A stretch of DNA of 64,000 nucleotides from contig NZ_NTMH01000030.1 of assembly GCF_002307475.1 (NCBI RefSeq), positions 1 to 64,000 on the forward strand, written 5' to 3'. Positions 16,562 to 26,207 of the stretch are shown in pieces; positions within the stretch are counted from its first letter, which is position 1, and each line of letters opens with the position of its first letter. The notes beneath the pieces are model-generated. The model made no database searches. It saw only the letters and a list, made by a program, of their open reading frames with translations, and had not been told where the DNA came from. A program made the position numbers and the translations under genes. The stretch comes from Pantoea allii. GTDB lineage: Bacteria > Pseudomonadota > Gammaproteobacteria > Enterobacterales > Enterobacteriaceae.

Positions 16562-17782
16562 ATGGAAATGACGTCTGAGGCACCTGCCTTTCGCCACTGG
16601 AAACGTAACGTATGGGTTTGCGTCTTTGGCTCTTTTACGACCCTTGTCGCCATGACCTTACTGTTACCTTTTTTACCTTTGTATGTGCAACAACTGGGTG
16701 TACAGGAACCGGCGGCCATGGCGCGCTGGTCCGGCGTTGCTTATGGTGCCACTTTTCTCAGCGCGGCGTTGACCGCCCCGCTGTGGGGCAGGTTGGGCGA
16801 TCGCTATGGGCGCAAGCTGATGCTGATTCGGGCGAGCCTGGGAATGGCAGTTGCGATGGCACTGATTGGCATGGTAACCACCGTATGGCAGCTGGTGGCG
16901 TTACGTTTACTGGCGGGATTACTCGGCGGCTACTCATCCGGTTCCACCATTCTGATTGCCGCGCAAACGCCTAAATCTCATACCGGATGGGCGTTGGGCA
17001 TGCTGGCATCCGGCATGATGGCCGGTAACGTGATTGGCCCGTTGCTGGGGGGCGTACTGCCGCCGCTGATCGGTATTCGGGCCACGTTCTGGCTTACCGG
17101 TGCGGTCATTTTCGTGGCTTTTCTCGCCACCACGTTTTTACTTAAAGAACCGGCACCGACGCGCAAAGTAGACAGCGCCCGTTCCCAACCGGTCGTAGCC
17201 CTTGCCCCCTTTAACCGGACGGTGGTCAGGCTGATGTGGCTCACCGCCATGCTGCTGGTGTTTGCCAACATGTCGATCGAGCCGGTGATTACCTTGTATA
17301 TCGGTCAGTTTTTACATCAGGATCATGCCATCACGCTGATGTCGGGCCTGGTGATGGCCGCGGCGGCACTGGGCAGCATTATTTCGGCACCTTATACCGG
17401 TAAGCTGGCTGACCGCATTGGGCACTGGCGGGTATTACGCGCGGGTCTGCTTGGCTGCGCGCTGTTACTGATCCCTCAGGCTTTTATTACCGATGCCTGG
17501 CAACTCCTGCCGCTGCGCTTCCTGATGGGGATCGCGTTAGGCGGTCTGATGCCCTGCATCACCGCTATTATCCGCCACCATGTTCCCGCCACCCAGGTGG
17601 GGCGCATGCTCGGCTATTCGACATCGGCGCAGTATATCGGGCAGGTGAGTGGTCCGCTGTTTGGTGGGATCATCGGCGGGGCATGGGGAATGCGGCCCGT
17701 GTTTCTGGCGACCTGTGTGGTGATGGGGTTATGCGCCTGGCTGAACCAGCGACAGGCAAAAGGAAAAGGGGCAGGTGGATAG
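16562..17782 (+). CDS. MFS multidrug efflux pump, MdtG-like
   Basis: Inner-membrane drug:H+ antiporter of 406 residues with 12 predicted helices. It follows E. coli MdtG (408 residues) along its length: FRHWKRNVWVCVFGSF at the start, TLLLPFLPLYVQQLGV, the MFS motif GRLGDRYGRKLMLIRASLGM, and RLLAGLLGGYSSGSTILIAAQTP. The antiporter motif region in segment 5 (GNVIGPLLGG) is present. MdtG gives modest resistance to fosfomycin and deoxycholate in E. coli and is activated by MarA/SoxS/Rob; a MarA/SoxS-type gene lies 1.2 kb upstream. I cannot say whether this is the MdtG orthologue or a paralogue. Confidence 0.83.
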   Translation: MEMTSEAPAFRHWKRNVWVCVFGSFTTLVAMTLLLPFLPLYVQQLGVQEPAAMARWSGVAYGATFLSAALTAPLWGRLGDRYGRKLMLIRASLGMAVAMALIGMVTTVWQLVALRLLAGLLGGYSSGSTILIAAQTPKSHTGWALGMLASGMMAGNVIGPLLGGVLPPLIGIRATFWLTGAVIFVAFLATTFLLKEPAPTRKVDSARSQPVVALAPFNRTVVRLMWLTAMLLVFANMSIEPVITLYIGQFLHQDHAITLMSGLVMAAAALGSIISAPYTGKLADRIGHWRVLRAGLLGCALLLIPQAFITDAWQLLPLRFLMGIALGGLMPCITAIIRHHVPATQVGRMLGYSTSAQYIGQVSGPLFGGIIGGAWGMRPVFLATCVVMGLCAWLNQRQAKGKGAGG

Positions 17783-17788
17783 CAGGCA

Positions 17789-17814
17789 TAAAAAAGGCGG
17801 ACCGGAGTCCGCCT
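17789..17814 (-). terminator. Rho-independent terminator of gcd
   Basis: Stem AGGCGGAC/GTCCGCCT (17795-17802 with 17807-17814) and a 4-base loop. On the minus strand it is followed by a T-run (A-run at 17790-17795 on the plus strand), so it ends gcd transcription; it also separates the convergent MFS gene. Confidence 0.83.
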
Positions 17815-17829
17815 CTGTACAGGGGTTAG

Positions 17830-20220
17830 TTACTTCTGGTCGGGCAGCGCATAGGCAATCACGTAATCGCCCAGCTTGGTACCAAATGAACCATGACCAC
17901 CGGCAGCAATCACCACGTATTGCTTGCCGTTGACTTCATACGTCATCGGTGTTGCCTGACCACCGGCTGGCAGGCGCGCCTGCCACAGAAGCTCACCGGT
18001 ATCAGTGCTGTAGGCACGCAGGTAGTTATCCGCGGTTGCGCCAATAAAGAACACTTTACCCGCTGTGGCGACCGGACCGCCCAGCATTGGCATGCCCATT
18101 TTAAACGGCAGCGGCAGCGGCGAGCTGTCACGAACGGTACCAATACGTTGCTTCCAGACCACTTCGTTCGTTTTCAGGTCAACCGCCGAAACATAACCCC
18201 AGGCAGGCTGTTTACACGGCAGACCGAACGGTGACAGGAACGGATTCAGTTCAACGCCATAGGGCACGCCGTACTGCGGCTGGATACCGGTTTCGGTACC
18301 TGAACCGCCAGAAGCGCCCTCTTGTGGCTCTTCTGGATTACCCGGACCGCGTGGAATCAGCTTCGACACGAACGGCAGCGCCATTGGGTTTGCAATCGCA
18401 ATCTGACGATGTGGATCAACCGAAATGCCGCCCCACTCAAACATGCCCAGGTTGCCTGGGAAAACCAGGGTGCCCTGTTCAGACGGTGGGGTGAACGGAC
18501 CTTCATAGCGCAGACGCTTAAAGATCACGCGGCACACCAGCTGGTCATACATTGTCGCGCCCCACATGTCCTTGTCCGTCAGGTTTTGCTTCGGACGAAA
18601 GGTCAGTTCAGAGTAAGGCTGAGTCGCGGCTACATGGTCGCCTTTAGCGGCACCCTGGGGTACAGGGGTTTCCGGGGCGGGCACCACGGTTTTACCCGTA
18701 CGGCGATCCAGAACAAAAATGTTCCCTGTTTTGGCGGGAGCATAGATAACCGGAACCGTATTACCGTCTTTATCGGTAATGTCGGCCAGCGTCGGCTGCG
18801 AGGGCAGGTCCATATCCCACAGGTCGTGGTGGACGGTCTGATACGACCAGACCAGCTTACCGGTGGTCGCGTTCAGCGCCAGCACGCTGCTGGCATAACG
18901 TTCCTGCTCTGGGGTGCGGTTGCCGCCCCAGATATCGGGCGTGGTCACACCCATGGGCAGGTAAACAATATCCAGCTTCGGATCGTAGACCGCAGGTGCC
19001 CATGAGTTAGGTGAGTTCATGGTGAACGTATGTTCATCCGCCGGAATCGCATTAGGATCTTTCGCGCCCGGATCGAACACCCACAGCAGCTTACCGGTGT
19101 TCACATCAAAGCCACGGATAGCGCCTGAGGGTTCACGGGTCGAGTAGTTGTCGGTGACGGCACCGGCCATCACAATGGTGGTGTCGGTAATAACCGGCGG
19201 CGAGGTTGGCTCATACTGGCCTGGCGTAGTGACCGGCTGCTGATGCTGAAGATCCAGCTCACCGTTATTACCAAAGGCCGGACAGCGTTCACCGGTGTCC
19301 GCGTCCAGCGCAAACAGACGACCATCATTGACAGGCAAATAGATACGACGTGAGCACAGCGCTGGCTGAGTATTGGACGCATCCTTCGCTGCCGGAAACT
19401 CGTGATAGGACACGCCACGACAGGTCACATGCTGGAAGGTAGGATTGGTTTTCAGGCCGGGATCAAACTTCCATTTTTGCTTACCGGTTGCCGCATCCAG
19501 CGCGAACAAAATCTGGTGCGGTGAGCAAAGATAAAGCGTATCGCGAATCTTGATTGGCGTCACTTCATCGGTGATTTCACCCGGATCGCTAGGTTTTTTC
19601 AGATCGCCGGTCTGGAACTGCCAGGCCACCTGCAATTCTTTCACATTGTCATGATTGATCTGCTTGAGCGGCGAGTAGCGCGTACCTTGCTGATCGCGCG
19701 CATAAGCCGGCCAGTCAGCATCGGCAATGTTGCTCAGCGGCTGGGCCTGAGGGGCATTATCGGCCGTCGCAGGCACTGCACCATTCACCACTTGCGGGTC
19801 ATTAAAGACGGCATAGGTTAGCACGGCTGCACTGGCAATCAGGGCGATGCCCATGGCACCCAACGCACCTTTACCTGGGCTATATAAGCTCCGATAGACA
19901 AAGGGCAAGACTAACCAGACACCAAAGATCACCAGGACATCGGTACGCGGTGCCAGCGCCCAGAAATCGGTACCGACTTCCCACACGCTCCACACCAGCG
20001 TTGCCAGCAGTAAAAGTGCATACACCAGCAGGGCAGCACTGTTACGCCGCCAGAGCAGAAAAGCGGTAAGCAGCATGGCTGCACCGCCAATGATGTAGTA
20101 CCAGGAACCACCGATCGTGGCTAACCAGATACCACCAATTAACATGAACGCACCCGTTAGCACGGCGAACAGCACCGTTAAAAAACGGACCACGCTAAAG
20201 GATGAGGAGTTTTTCCCCAT
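17830..20220 (-). CDS. gcd: PQQ-dependent membrane glucose dehydrogenase
   Basis: Quinoprotein that oxidises D-glucose (and other aldoses) to the lactone in the periplasm and feeds electrons to ubiquinone. From the ATG at 20220 it has 796 residues, the same as E. coli Gcd; a frame 14 codons longer exists, but a GAGG ribosome site fits the shorter start. Five membrane helices occupy about residues 10-140, then the eight-bladed PQQ propeller: DWPAYARDQQGTRYSPLKQIN, TLYLCSPHQILFALDAATGKQKW, the NSWAPAVYDPKLDIVYLPMG blade and a C-terminal VIAAGGHGSFGTKLGDYVIAYALP. PQQ biosynthesis genes are not in the window. With the gluconate dehydrogenase operon at 3337-7171 it forms a periplasmic glucose to 2-ketogluconate route. 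Confidence 0.96.
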   Translation of the reverse strand: MGKNSSSFSVVRFLTVLFAVLTGAFMLIGGIWLATIGGSWYYIIGGAAMLLTAFLLWRRNSAALLVYALLLLATLVWSVWEVGTDFWALAPRTDVLVIFGVWLVLPFVYRSLYSPGKGALGAMGIALIASAAVLTYAVFNDPQVVNGAVPATADNAPQAQPLSNIADADWPAYARDQQGTRYSPLKQINHDNVKELQVAWQFQTGDLKKPSDPGEITDEVTPIKIRDTLYLCSPHQILFALDAATGKQKWKFDPGLKTNPTFQHVTCRGVSYHEFPAAKDASNTQPALCSRRIYLPVNDGRLFALDADTGERCPAFGNNGELDLQHQQPVTTPGQYEPTSPPVITDTTIVMAGAVTDNYSTREPSGAIRGFDVNTGKLLWVFDPGAKDPNAIPADEHTFTMNSPNSWAPAVYDPKLDIVYLPMGVTTPDIWGGNRTPEQERYASSVLALNATTGKLVWSYQTVHHDLWDMDLPSQPTLADITDKDGNTVPVIYAPAKTGNIFVLDRRTGKTVVPAPETPVPQGAAKGDHVAATQPYSELTFRPKQNLTDKDMWGATMYDQLVCRVIFKRLRYEGPFTPPSEQGTLVFPGNLGMFEWGGISVDPHRQIAIANPMALPFVSKLIPRGPGNPEEPQEGASGGSGTETGIQPQYGVPYGVELNPFLSPFGLPCKQPAWGYVSAVDLKTNEVVWKQRIGTVRDSSPLPLPFKMGMPMLGGPVATAGKVFFIGATADNYLRAYSTDTGELLWQARLPAGGQATPMTYEVNGKQYVVIAAGGHGSFGTKLGDYVIAYALPDQK

Positions 20221-20486
20221 AATGTTGACCTCATTTCGTTGCCATAAAACACAAGAAAACAATCAGATAGATTGTTATCAGTCATAAAGTACAAAAGATG
20301 AAAGGTATGCTTATTTCGCTCTTCCGTGACGCTTGATGATCCATATCTGTTAAATGTTATAGCAAAACTGGTATGAGTTTTGATTTTTTTGGCTTAAAGC
20401 TCTTAACAAGAGACCTCAGGCAACACTTTAGACGGAGTTAATGGTTCTTGCCGATATGATTCAATAGTACCAGGGGATAAGAAAGA

Positions 20487-21092
20487 TTAAAGCGTAAAAG
20501 GAATGAGATCGCCTGATGCGCGTTGTAATTGCCAGCCACAAATGTTTAATGCCGCGAGTTGTTCTGCTGTTAACGTCGGTTCATATCCCCGCACGATTAT
20601 CCTGGCACCTTTTCCACGTAGTGATTCAATAAAAAAAGGAAAGGTGAATTTCCGATAGTTGTCATTAAAGAATGTATGACTTAAGACAATTGCAGAAAAA
20701 GGAAAGGATTCCACCAAATGACAGTCTGCGCCAGGCGGTGCAAAATCAAAAAGCCAGAAACGATAAGCGTTAGTTAATTCCAGTAATTTTTCCTGATGGG
20801 TCTTCAGGTTGCGATAATTAATACCGATACGCACCCGCGCATCCTGCAAATGTAAATAACGCTCAGGGTGATAAATCCATTCTTCTAACTGTGAATCACA
20901 AAGGGGAATAATGATTAATGCTGCTTCAGTCGCAAGGTGGTTGTGTAATGAAATAATGTTGTCATCGTTAAGTATCCATTGCGCAGGCTGCGGGTAGTCA
21001 GAATTAGGAAGATGGTAGCAAATACCGGCCACCTGACTCGTGACGTGGTGAATAGGCTCAGTAATATAGGGGTTATATAAGCTATTTTTCAT
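20487..21092 (-). CDS. degenerate EAL-domain protein, YdiV/RflP-like
   Basis: A 201-residue cytosolic protein that I read as a worn EAL domain. The start (YNPYITEPIHHVTSQVAGICYHL) aligns with the usual EAL opening, but the Glu-x-Leu motif is gone. WLFDFAPPGADCHLVESFPFSAIVLSHTFF stands where DDFGxGxSxLxxLxxLPFDxIKID should be, and GYEPTLTAEQLAALNICGWQ matches the GVETxEQLxxLxxLG region. The catalytic acids for c-di-GMP hydrolysis are mostly missing, so it should be a binding or protein-interaction domain. YdiV/RflP (about 237 residues) is such a protein: it blocks the flagellar activator FlhDC. The surrounding DNA is AT-richer than its neighbours. The call rests on pattern reading only. Confidence 0.55.
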   Translation of the reverse strand: MKNSLYNPYITEPIHHVTSQVAGICYHLPNSDYPQPAQWILNDDNIISLHNHLATEAALIIIPLCDSQLEEWIYHPERYLHLQDARVRIGINYRNLKTHQEKLLELTNAYRFWLFDFAPPGADCHLVESFPFSAIVLSHTFFNDNYRKFTFPFFIESLRGKGARIIVRGYEPTLTAEQLAALNICGWQLQRASGDLIPFTL

Positions 21093-21560
21093 TATCTCAT
21101 CGAAACTATTTAACGTTTGCTGTGATTTATATTTTTTGCATAACCAGAGGAAAGTCCGGCGATTAATATACGCGATTCTCCTGGCAATACACGTTTTTTA
21201 TATATTAATCAGCGCTTTTTTCTCTCCCCCTTATTTAAATTTATATGTACTCTAATGATAACGTTGAATGGTCTTTTCTAACGTGATTACCCGATGGAAC
21301 TGTTAATTAATCACACAGGATTTTTCTGCTAAAAACCTGTAATAAACGCGACAAGATGACCAGCAGAAACGGCCATTTTTCTGCTTCATTTACTGCTTCG
21401 TTTACGGCTTTATCTTATCCTGAGTAAACTTATCAGCAGAGCTGACGGTTTTTTTAATACGCACCCAGACCGTCATCATCATGAAAAGAAGCCGGTGTAG
21501 CGCACCTGATGCAGGGGGAACGGCGGTCATCAAGGCGGAAGGCGGGGTAAAAAGAAGGAA
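21093..21560. other. AT-rich structured intergenic region
   Basis: About 470 bp upstream of the EAL-like gene without an open frame of note. It holds an inverted repeat GCAGAAA/TTTCTGC (21363-21369 with 21378-21384), a second GTTTAC/GTAAAC (21400-21405 with 21424-21429), and a short hairpin TCAGC/GCTGA (21433-21445) followed by a T7 run on the plus strand. The last is terminator-like without a plus-strand gene before it. Confidence 0.4.
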
Positions 21561-21586
21561 TAAAAAAACCGGCCTGAGGCCGGTTT
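21561..21586 (-). terminator. Rho-independent terminator of the Gfo/Idh/MocA gene
   Basis: Stem AAACCGGCC/GGCCGGTTT (21566-21574 with 21578-21586) with a 3-base loop. On the minus strand it continues into a run of T's. It lies about 70 bp beyond the stop codon of the oxidoreductase gene. Confidence 0.83.
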
Positions 21587-21656
21587 AAGTAAGGTGCCAG
21601 TCAGTCGAGCTATGAATAACCTGATGGTCTCGGGGGAGTGAGATATCAGGAGGGAA

Positions 21657-22817
21657 CTAGTGGGTTCCCGTTTTTCCCAGGTTGGCGTCAAAACGTTTCC
21701 AGCTTTCGGTCAGATCAACGACGCTGCGGGTTTTACGCGCTTCATCAATCTTAATCGCCGTCAGGCCGGCTTCCAGTGCGTCAACGACGGAGACTTTTAG
21801 CGGCGTTCCCTGCTTGATGTGCTTAACGATCTCTTCTGCCATCAAGGCATCGGCACCGTAATGGCCGTCGTAGGCATTGCCGCTGTAGGCGGTTTCCACC
21901 TCTTTTTCACCGGTGCGTGCGTTGTGCACGCGAAAATAGTTACGTACAAAATCACCTTCCGCCATGCCGTCAGTGCCTATCACACAGAACCGGCGGAATT
22001 CGTCCGGTACGTTAAGGTTGGCGTGAAAAGAGAGCGTTGCGCCACTGGCATATTCAATCAGGGCGGTCTGGTAATCGACAATATCTGCATCGCTGCTAAA
22101 TACCGCGTCGGTACTCGACCAGCCGCTGGGCTTAGTGTGGTAAATCTCAGACTGCTCGGTTATCGCCCCTTGCGGTGCATGCTGAGGCGTAAAGGATTTG
22201 CGTCCGCCAAAGCTGGCCACCCGAACGGGGCGCTCCTGCATTAATCCCTGGTAGAGATCGATGTCGTGACAGCATTTTTCCAGAATATAAGGACCGGCAT
22301 ATTTTTCGAGTCTGCGCCAGTCGCGCTGGAAGAACGCGCCATGATAAGGCTTGATATGTTCTGTCGCTTCAATCGAGGTGATTTCACCCAGGCGACGATC
22401 GTCACGTGCAGCCAGCAGGTCGTGATAGAGCGGTGAGTAACGCAGCACAAGTCCAACCAGAATACGGTCTTCGCCATATTGCTGAACCAGTTTTGCCATC
22501 GCCATCGTTTGTTCTTCGTTAATCACGACAGGCTTTTCAGTAAACACAGTATAGCCTGCTGCCAGCGCCTGTGTGACATGCTCAAGATGCATAAAGTTAG
22601 GCGAGCCAACCAGCAGCAAATCAAAGCCACCGTGTTGCAGCAGCGCCTCAACGGAATCGAATGCGTTGCCGGGATCGATACCGAAACTGTGCAGATTCGG
22701 CAAACCGGCCGGTGCTGGATCGTAATACCCTACCAGCGAAAATTCGGTATCAGCTTTGTGAAACTCTTTAACAACGTGAGAAAGACGAAAGCCGAGACCA
22801 ATAATGCCTACTTTCAT
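21657..22817 (-). CDS. Gfo/Idh/MocA-family sugar dehydrogenase
   Basis: NAD(P)-dependent oxidoreductase of 386 residues acting in the cytosol on a sugar or sugar derivative. The N-terminal Rossmann fold begins MKVGIIGLGFRLSHVVKEF, with the family motif FTEKPVVINEEQT (the EKP lysine is catalytic in this family) near residue 93. The C-terminal alpha/beta domain carries LEKCCHDIDLYQGLM, the usual active-site Asp/His helix. It is divergent from the BadF-type kinase and ROK repressor (274 bp between starts), so it probably belongs to the same sugar regulon. The substrate is unknown. It has its own terminator. Confidence 0.88.
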   Translation of the reverse strand: MKVGIIGLGFRLSHVVKEFHKADTEFSLVGYYDPAPAGLPNLHSFGIDPGNAFDSVEALLQHGGFDLLLVGSPNFMHLEHVTQALAAGYTVFTEKPVVINEEQTMAMAKLVQQYGEDRILVGLVLRYSPLYHDLLAARDDRRLGEITSIEATEHIKPYHGAFFQRDWRRLEKYAGPYILEKCCHDIDLYQGLMQERPVRVASFGGRKSFTPQHAPQGAITEQSEIYHTKPSGWSSTDAVFSSDADIVDYQTALIEYASGATLSFHANLNVPDEFRRFCVIGTDGMAEGDFVRNYFRVHNARTGEKEVETAYSGNAYDGHYGADALMAEEIVKHIKQGTPLKVSVVDALEAGLTAIKIDEARKTRSVVDLTESWKRFDANLGKTGTH

Positions 22818-23090
22818 GGTAAACCCCTGATCCTGAATTCTGACAACGGTGAGTACGCCGCTGACGGGACGTAATGATTGAAAGACTGGCTACCAACTTA
22901 TTACGACGGAAAAACTAATGTCAATAACGGGTTGTGTGATTTGCGTACGTCTTTTTGTTTATTTCATTGATTTTAAATAATAAATAGTTATTGTTTTTTC
23001 CCTATATTTATTTGTTATTGCGATTTAAGTTTTTTTCACCTATCGTTCGCAGATTACAGAATCGAGATGAGTTACGGCGGGAGGAAGCGC

Positions 23091-23966
23091 GTGCAATCAC
23101 ACTATCTCCTTGGCATTGATGGCGGCGGCACGCAGTGTCGCGCCCGCTTGACCGACAGTCATGGCAACGTGCTGGCGCAGGCCGTTGGCGGCCCCGCCAA
23201 CGTCTGGTCACAGTTTGATGCTGCTCTGAATTGCGTTGAACAGCTCATTGCCGCAGTGCTGTCTCAGGCGGGGCTGGCGTCACAGGCGCTGACGCAGACC
23301 TCGCTGGTGGCAGGGTTAGCGGGGGCGAATGTGGCCTCGGTTAAGGCGCGCCTGACGCAATGGCAGCCCGCCTGCGCGGCATGTCAGGTGGTCAGCGATG
23401 TCGAGATCGCCTGTGCCGGTGCGCATGCGGCGGCCCCCGGCGCGGTCTTTATTATCGGCACCGGTAGCCAGGGCGCTGCGTGGGACGGCGAGCACTTCAC
23501 GCTGCTGGGTGGCTGGGGATTCGCACTGTCCGATCAAGGCTCAGGGGCAGAACTGGGGCGACGGGCGCTACGGCTGGCATTGCTGGCTCATGAAGCGATT
23601 ATCGACAGCACGGACTTCACCCATAGCCTGATGGCGCAGTTTAACCATAGCCCGGAAACCATGTTGTTGTGGACGCGAGATGCCATGCCTGCCGACTGGG
23701 CGCGCGTGGTGCCTGAGATTTTTGCCGCCGCACAGGCGGACGATCGGCATGCTATTGATTTACTGCGTCAAACGGCCAACGATATTGGCTTAATGGTGAG
23801 TCGCCTCTCCGCGATTAGCCAGGGCCGGGTGGCCCTCATGGGTGGCCTGGCGGCACCGATTCAGCCCTGGCTGGCAAGGGATATTCAGGCCCGGCTGGTC
23901 GCCGCGCAATACGATGCCCTGGACGGGGCATTAATGATGGCACGGTCAAATCTGAGGACTTTATGA
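23091..23966 (+). CDS. BadF/BcrA-type sugar kinase (N-acetylglucosamine/glucosamine kinase-like)
   Basis: ASKHA-fold kinase of 291 residues. The N-terminus has the phosphate-1 loop (YLLGIDGGGTQCRARLTDSHGNVLA), then GPANVWSQFDAA, and the phosphate-2 and adenosine regions (VFIIGTGSQGAAW, LSDQGSGAELGRRAL). This is the layout of eukaryotic NAGK and Vibrio GspK, which phosphorylate GlcNAc and glucosamine. I prefer the GTG at 23091 because GGAGGA lies 5-6 bases upstream and the family begins right there; an ATG at 23067 would add 8 residues. It overlaps the next gene by 4 bases (ATGA). The amino-sugar substrate is inferred from family resemblance. Confidence 0.83.
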   Translation: MQSHYLLGIDGGGTQCRARLTDSHGNVLAQAVGGPANVWSQFDAALNCVEQLIAAVLSQAGLASQALTQTSLVAGLAGANVASVKARLTQWQPACAACQVVSDVEIACAGAHAAAPGAVFIIGTGSQGAAWDGEHFTLLGGWGFALSDQGSGAELGRRALRLALLAHEAIIDSTDFTHSLMAQFNHSPETMLLWTRDAMPADWARVVPEIFAAAQADDRHAIDLLRQTANDIGLMVSRLSAISQGRVALMGGLAAPIQPWLARDIQARLVAAQYDALDGALMMARSNLRTL

Positions 23967-25081
23967 TCGCTCCAAACGTCACCGCGCGCATTCTGAGACT
24001 GATTGTGGAACATGCGCCTGTTAGCCAGTCCGACCTGAAGGTCCGGAGCGGGCTAAGCATGTCGACCGTTTCTCAGGCGACTAATCGCCTGCTGGCGCAG
24101 GGAATCGTGCAGGAACTGGGATTGCGCCGGGTGTCGATGGGGCGGCCCAAAACCCTGCTGGGGCTCAATCCTGACCGCGCCAGCGTCATTGGTATTCAGC
24201 TTAACGCCGAACGTAACCTGATTGTGATGACAGACCTCAGCGGCAATTTGCTGGGTGAACAGCAGATGCCTTCCGGCGCGATCACGCCACGTCAGCTGGG
24301 CGATGCGCTGGCCAAATTTTTACGCGGCGTTGAAGAGAAGCACGTGGGGGCGATCGGCCTGGCCTTATCCGGTTTAGTCGATGCCGAAAACGGCTACTGT
24401 ATTCGTTCCAAGGTGCTGGACTGGGAGAATGTCCCTATCGCGCAGATGCTGGAAACGCGCTTTTCCCTGCCGGTGTTTATCGAAAATGATGCCAACGCCA
24501 TGGCGATGGCGACGCTGGTGTTTGGCCAGTTGGGCAACGCACAGTCGGCGGTCATTGCCACCTACGGTAAAGGCATCGGCGCAGGCATTATTCTTAACCG
24601 TCGGCTCTATCGCGGGCGGCACGGCAAAGCCGGTGAAATCGGTAACGGTCTGGTCGGTGATGGGTCGCTGCGGCTGCTTGAAGATGTGGCATCGTCCCAG
24701 GCTATCTTGCAGCGTGTCTCCCAGGATGATGCGGACGGCCCGTTAACCTTGCGGGCGCTGGATCAGCGGCCAACAGCCGAGGTGCTGACCGCCCTGGAAG
24801 AGGCCGGACGTGAACTGGGTATTTCGCTGGCCAACCTGTCGGTGGCCTACGATCCCGATGTGGTGTATCTGGCGATGGAGCCGCATATGGCTTCGCGTAT
24901 TCTGCTGGACCACATCACCCAGAGTTTTCAGGCTTACCGCCTGAAGCTCACTCCCCATATGACACCGCTACAGTTTCTGACGGAATCAAACCGCATGTGG
25001 GCGCTGGGTGCGGCAGGCTTTGCCGTCAATATGCTGCTCGATCTGCTGGCGGCTCAGGCAGACGAAGAACCCGTGACCTGA
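23963..25081 (+). CDS. ROK-family transcriptional repressor
   Basis: A 372-residue NagC/Mlc/XylR-like regulator: an N-terminal MarR-like winged helix (residues about 5-60, SQSDLKVRSGLSMSTVSQATNRLLAQGIVQEL) followed by the ROK sugar-binding domain (GLALSGLVDAENGYC, FIENDANAMAMATLVFG, YGKGIGAGIILNRRLYRGRHGKAGEIG). In ROK kinases and some repressors a CxCGxxGCxE zinc motif follows; here the matching part reads GNGLVGDGSLRLLEDVAS, so the zinc cysteines are lost. It is co-translated with the sugar kinase and most likely governs the neighbouring transporter and catabolic genes. The inducer is unknown. Confidence 0.88.
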   Translation: MIAPNVTARILRLIVEHAPVSQSDLKVRSGLSMSTVSQATNRLLAQGIVQELGLRRVSMGRPKTLLGLNPDRASVIGIQLNAERNLIVMTDLSGNLLGEQQMPSGAITPRQLGDALAKFLRGVEEKHVGAIGLALSGLVDAENGYCIRSKVLDWENVPIAQMLETRFSLPVFIENDANAMAMATLVFGQLGNAQSAVIATYGKGIGAGIILNRRLYRGRHGKAGEIGNGLVGDGSLRLLEDVASSQAILQRVSQDDADGPLTLRALDQRPTAEVLTALEEAGRELGISLANLSVAYDPDVVYLAMEPHMASRILLDHITQSFQAYRLKLTPHMTPLQFLTESNRMWALGAAGFAVNMLLDLLAAQADEEPVT

Positions 25082-25103
25082 AGGCGCCGAAGCGCCATCC
25101 GGT

Positions 25104-26195
25104 TTAACGCAGACGCTGTCCCTGCTCATCAAACAGCAGGCAGTGGTCTGCCGACAGTCCCAGCCTGACCTCCACGCCTAAATCCCGCCGTTGTGCCTCG
25201 CGCGCCTCGACAACCAACATCTGCTCAATGCCCACATCCAGATAAAGATAATTGGTATGCCCCAGCATTTCGGCAAAGGACAGCGTGCCGCTAAACTGCA
25301 GCGCTGGCGGCGTACTGGCGGCGGGCTGCATGTGCTCCGGGCGAATGCCCAGGGTTACGCGCTGGCCTTCACGGCAGGGCGCAGCAATCTTCAGCACCAG
25401 TTGTGACATCTTCAGGTCCGGCACACGTAGCTGGACTTCACCCTGACCGGTGGCGGTGACCTCGGCATGGAGGAAATTCATCTTCGGCGAGCCAATAAAA
25501 CCGGCCACAAACAGGTTGTCCGGATCGCTGTAGAGGTCTAACGGCGCGCCAACCTGTTCAATCCGCCCTTTACGCAGGACTACGATCCGATCGGCAAGCG
25601 TCATCGCCTCTGACTGGTCATGGGTAACATAAATCATGGTGTTGCCCAGCGAGGCGTGCAGGCGGGCTATCTCGATGCGCATTTGCAGACGAAGCTCGGC
25701 ATCCAGGTTGGAGAGCGGCTCATCAAACAGAAAGATGCGCGGATGGCGGATAATGGCCCGACCAATCGCCACGCGCTGGCGTTGACCACCGGAAAGCGCA
25801 CGCGGCAGGCGATCCAACAGTTCGGTCAGATGTAACCGCGCCGCGGTGTGTTCGATGGCCTGAGCAATCTCTGCTTTAGACTTTTTCATGACCTCAAGCG
25901 GGTAAGCCAGATTGCCACGCACCGTCATGTTGGGATAAAGCGCATAAGACTGAAAGACCATGGCGATGCCGCGTTCGGTCGCGGGCTGCTGGGTCATGTC
26001 TTTGTCTTCTATCAACAATTTTCCGTCAGTGATTTCTTCCAGCCCGGCGATCATCCGCAGCAGGGTCGATTTACCGCAGCCGGATGGCCCCACGAACACC
26101 ACAAATTCGCCGCTGTTTATCGTCAGATCGACGCCGTGAATCACATCGATATGGTCATAGGACTTCTTAACATTCTGCAAGCGCAGGCTGGTCAT
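25104..26195 (-). CDS. sugar ABC transporter ATPase (MalK/UgpC family)
   Basis: ATP-hydrolysing subunit of a carbohydrate importer, 363 residues from the ATG at 26195, which has GAGGG just upstream; a GTG 12 bases earlier is less likely. Walker A is GPSGCGKST, then the Q-loop ([13 protein letters not shown]), signature [14 protein letters not shown], Walker B IFLFDEP and the switch His in [15 protein letters not shown]. The C-terminal regulatory OB-fold domain (GIRPEHMQP) is that of MalK-like ATPases. It is transcribed after a GNAT gene and separated from its binding protein and permeases, which lie divergent at 27331-30416. Confidence 0.93.
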   Translation of the reverse strand: MTSLRLQNVKKSYDHIDVIHGVDLTINSGEFVVFVGPSGCGKSTLLRMIAGLEEITDGKLLIEDKDMTQQPATERGIAMVFQSYALYPNMTVRGNLAYPLEVMKKSKAEIAQAIEHTAARLHLTELLDRLPRALSGGQRQRVAIGRAIIRHPRIFLFDEPLSNLDAELRLQMRIEIARLHASLGNTMIYVTHDQSEAMTLADRIVVLRKGRIEQVGAPLDLYSDPDNLFVAGFIGSPKMNFLHAEVTATGQGEVQLRVPDLKMSQLVLKIAAPCREGQRVTLGIRPEHMQPAASTPPALQFSGTLSFAEMLGHTNYLYLDVGIEQMLVVEAREAQRRDLGVEVRLGLSADHCLLFDEQGQRLR

Positions 26196-26207
26196 AAACT
26201 CCCTCAC

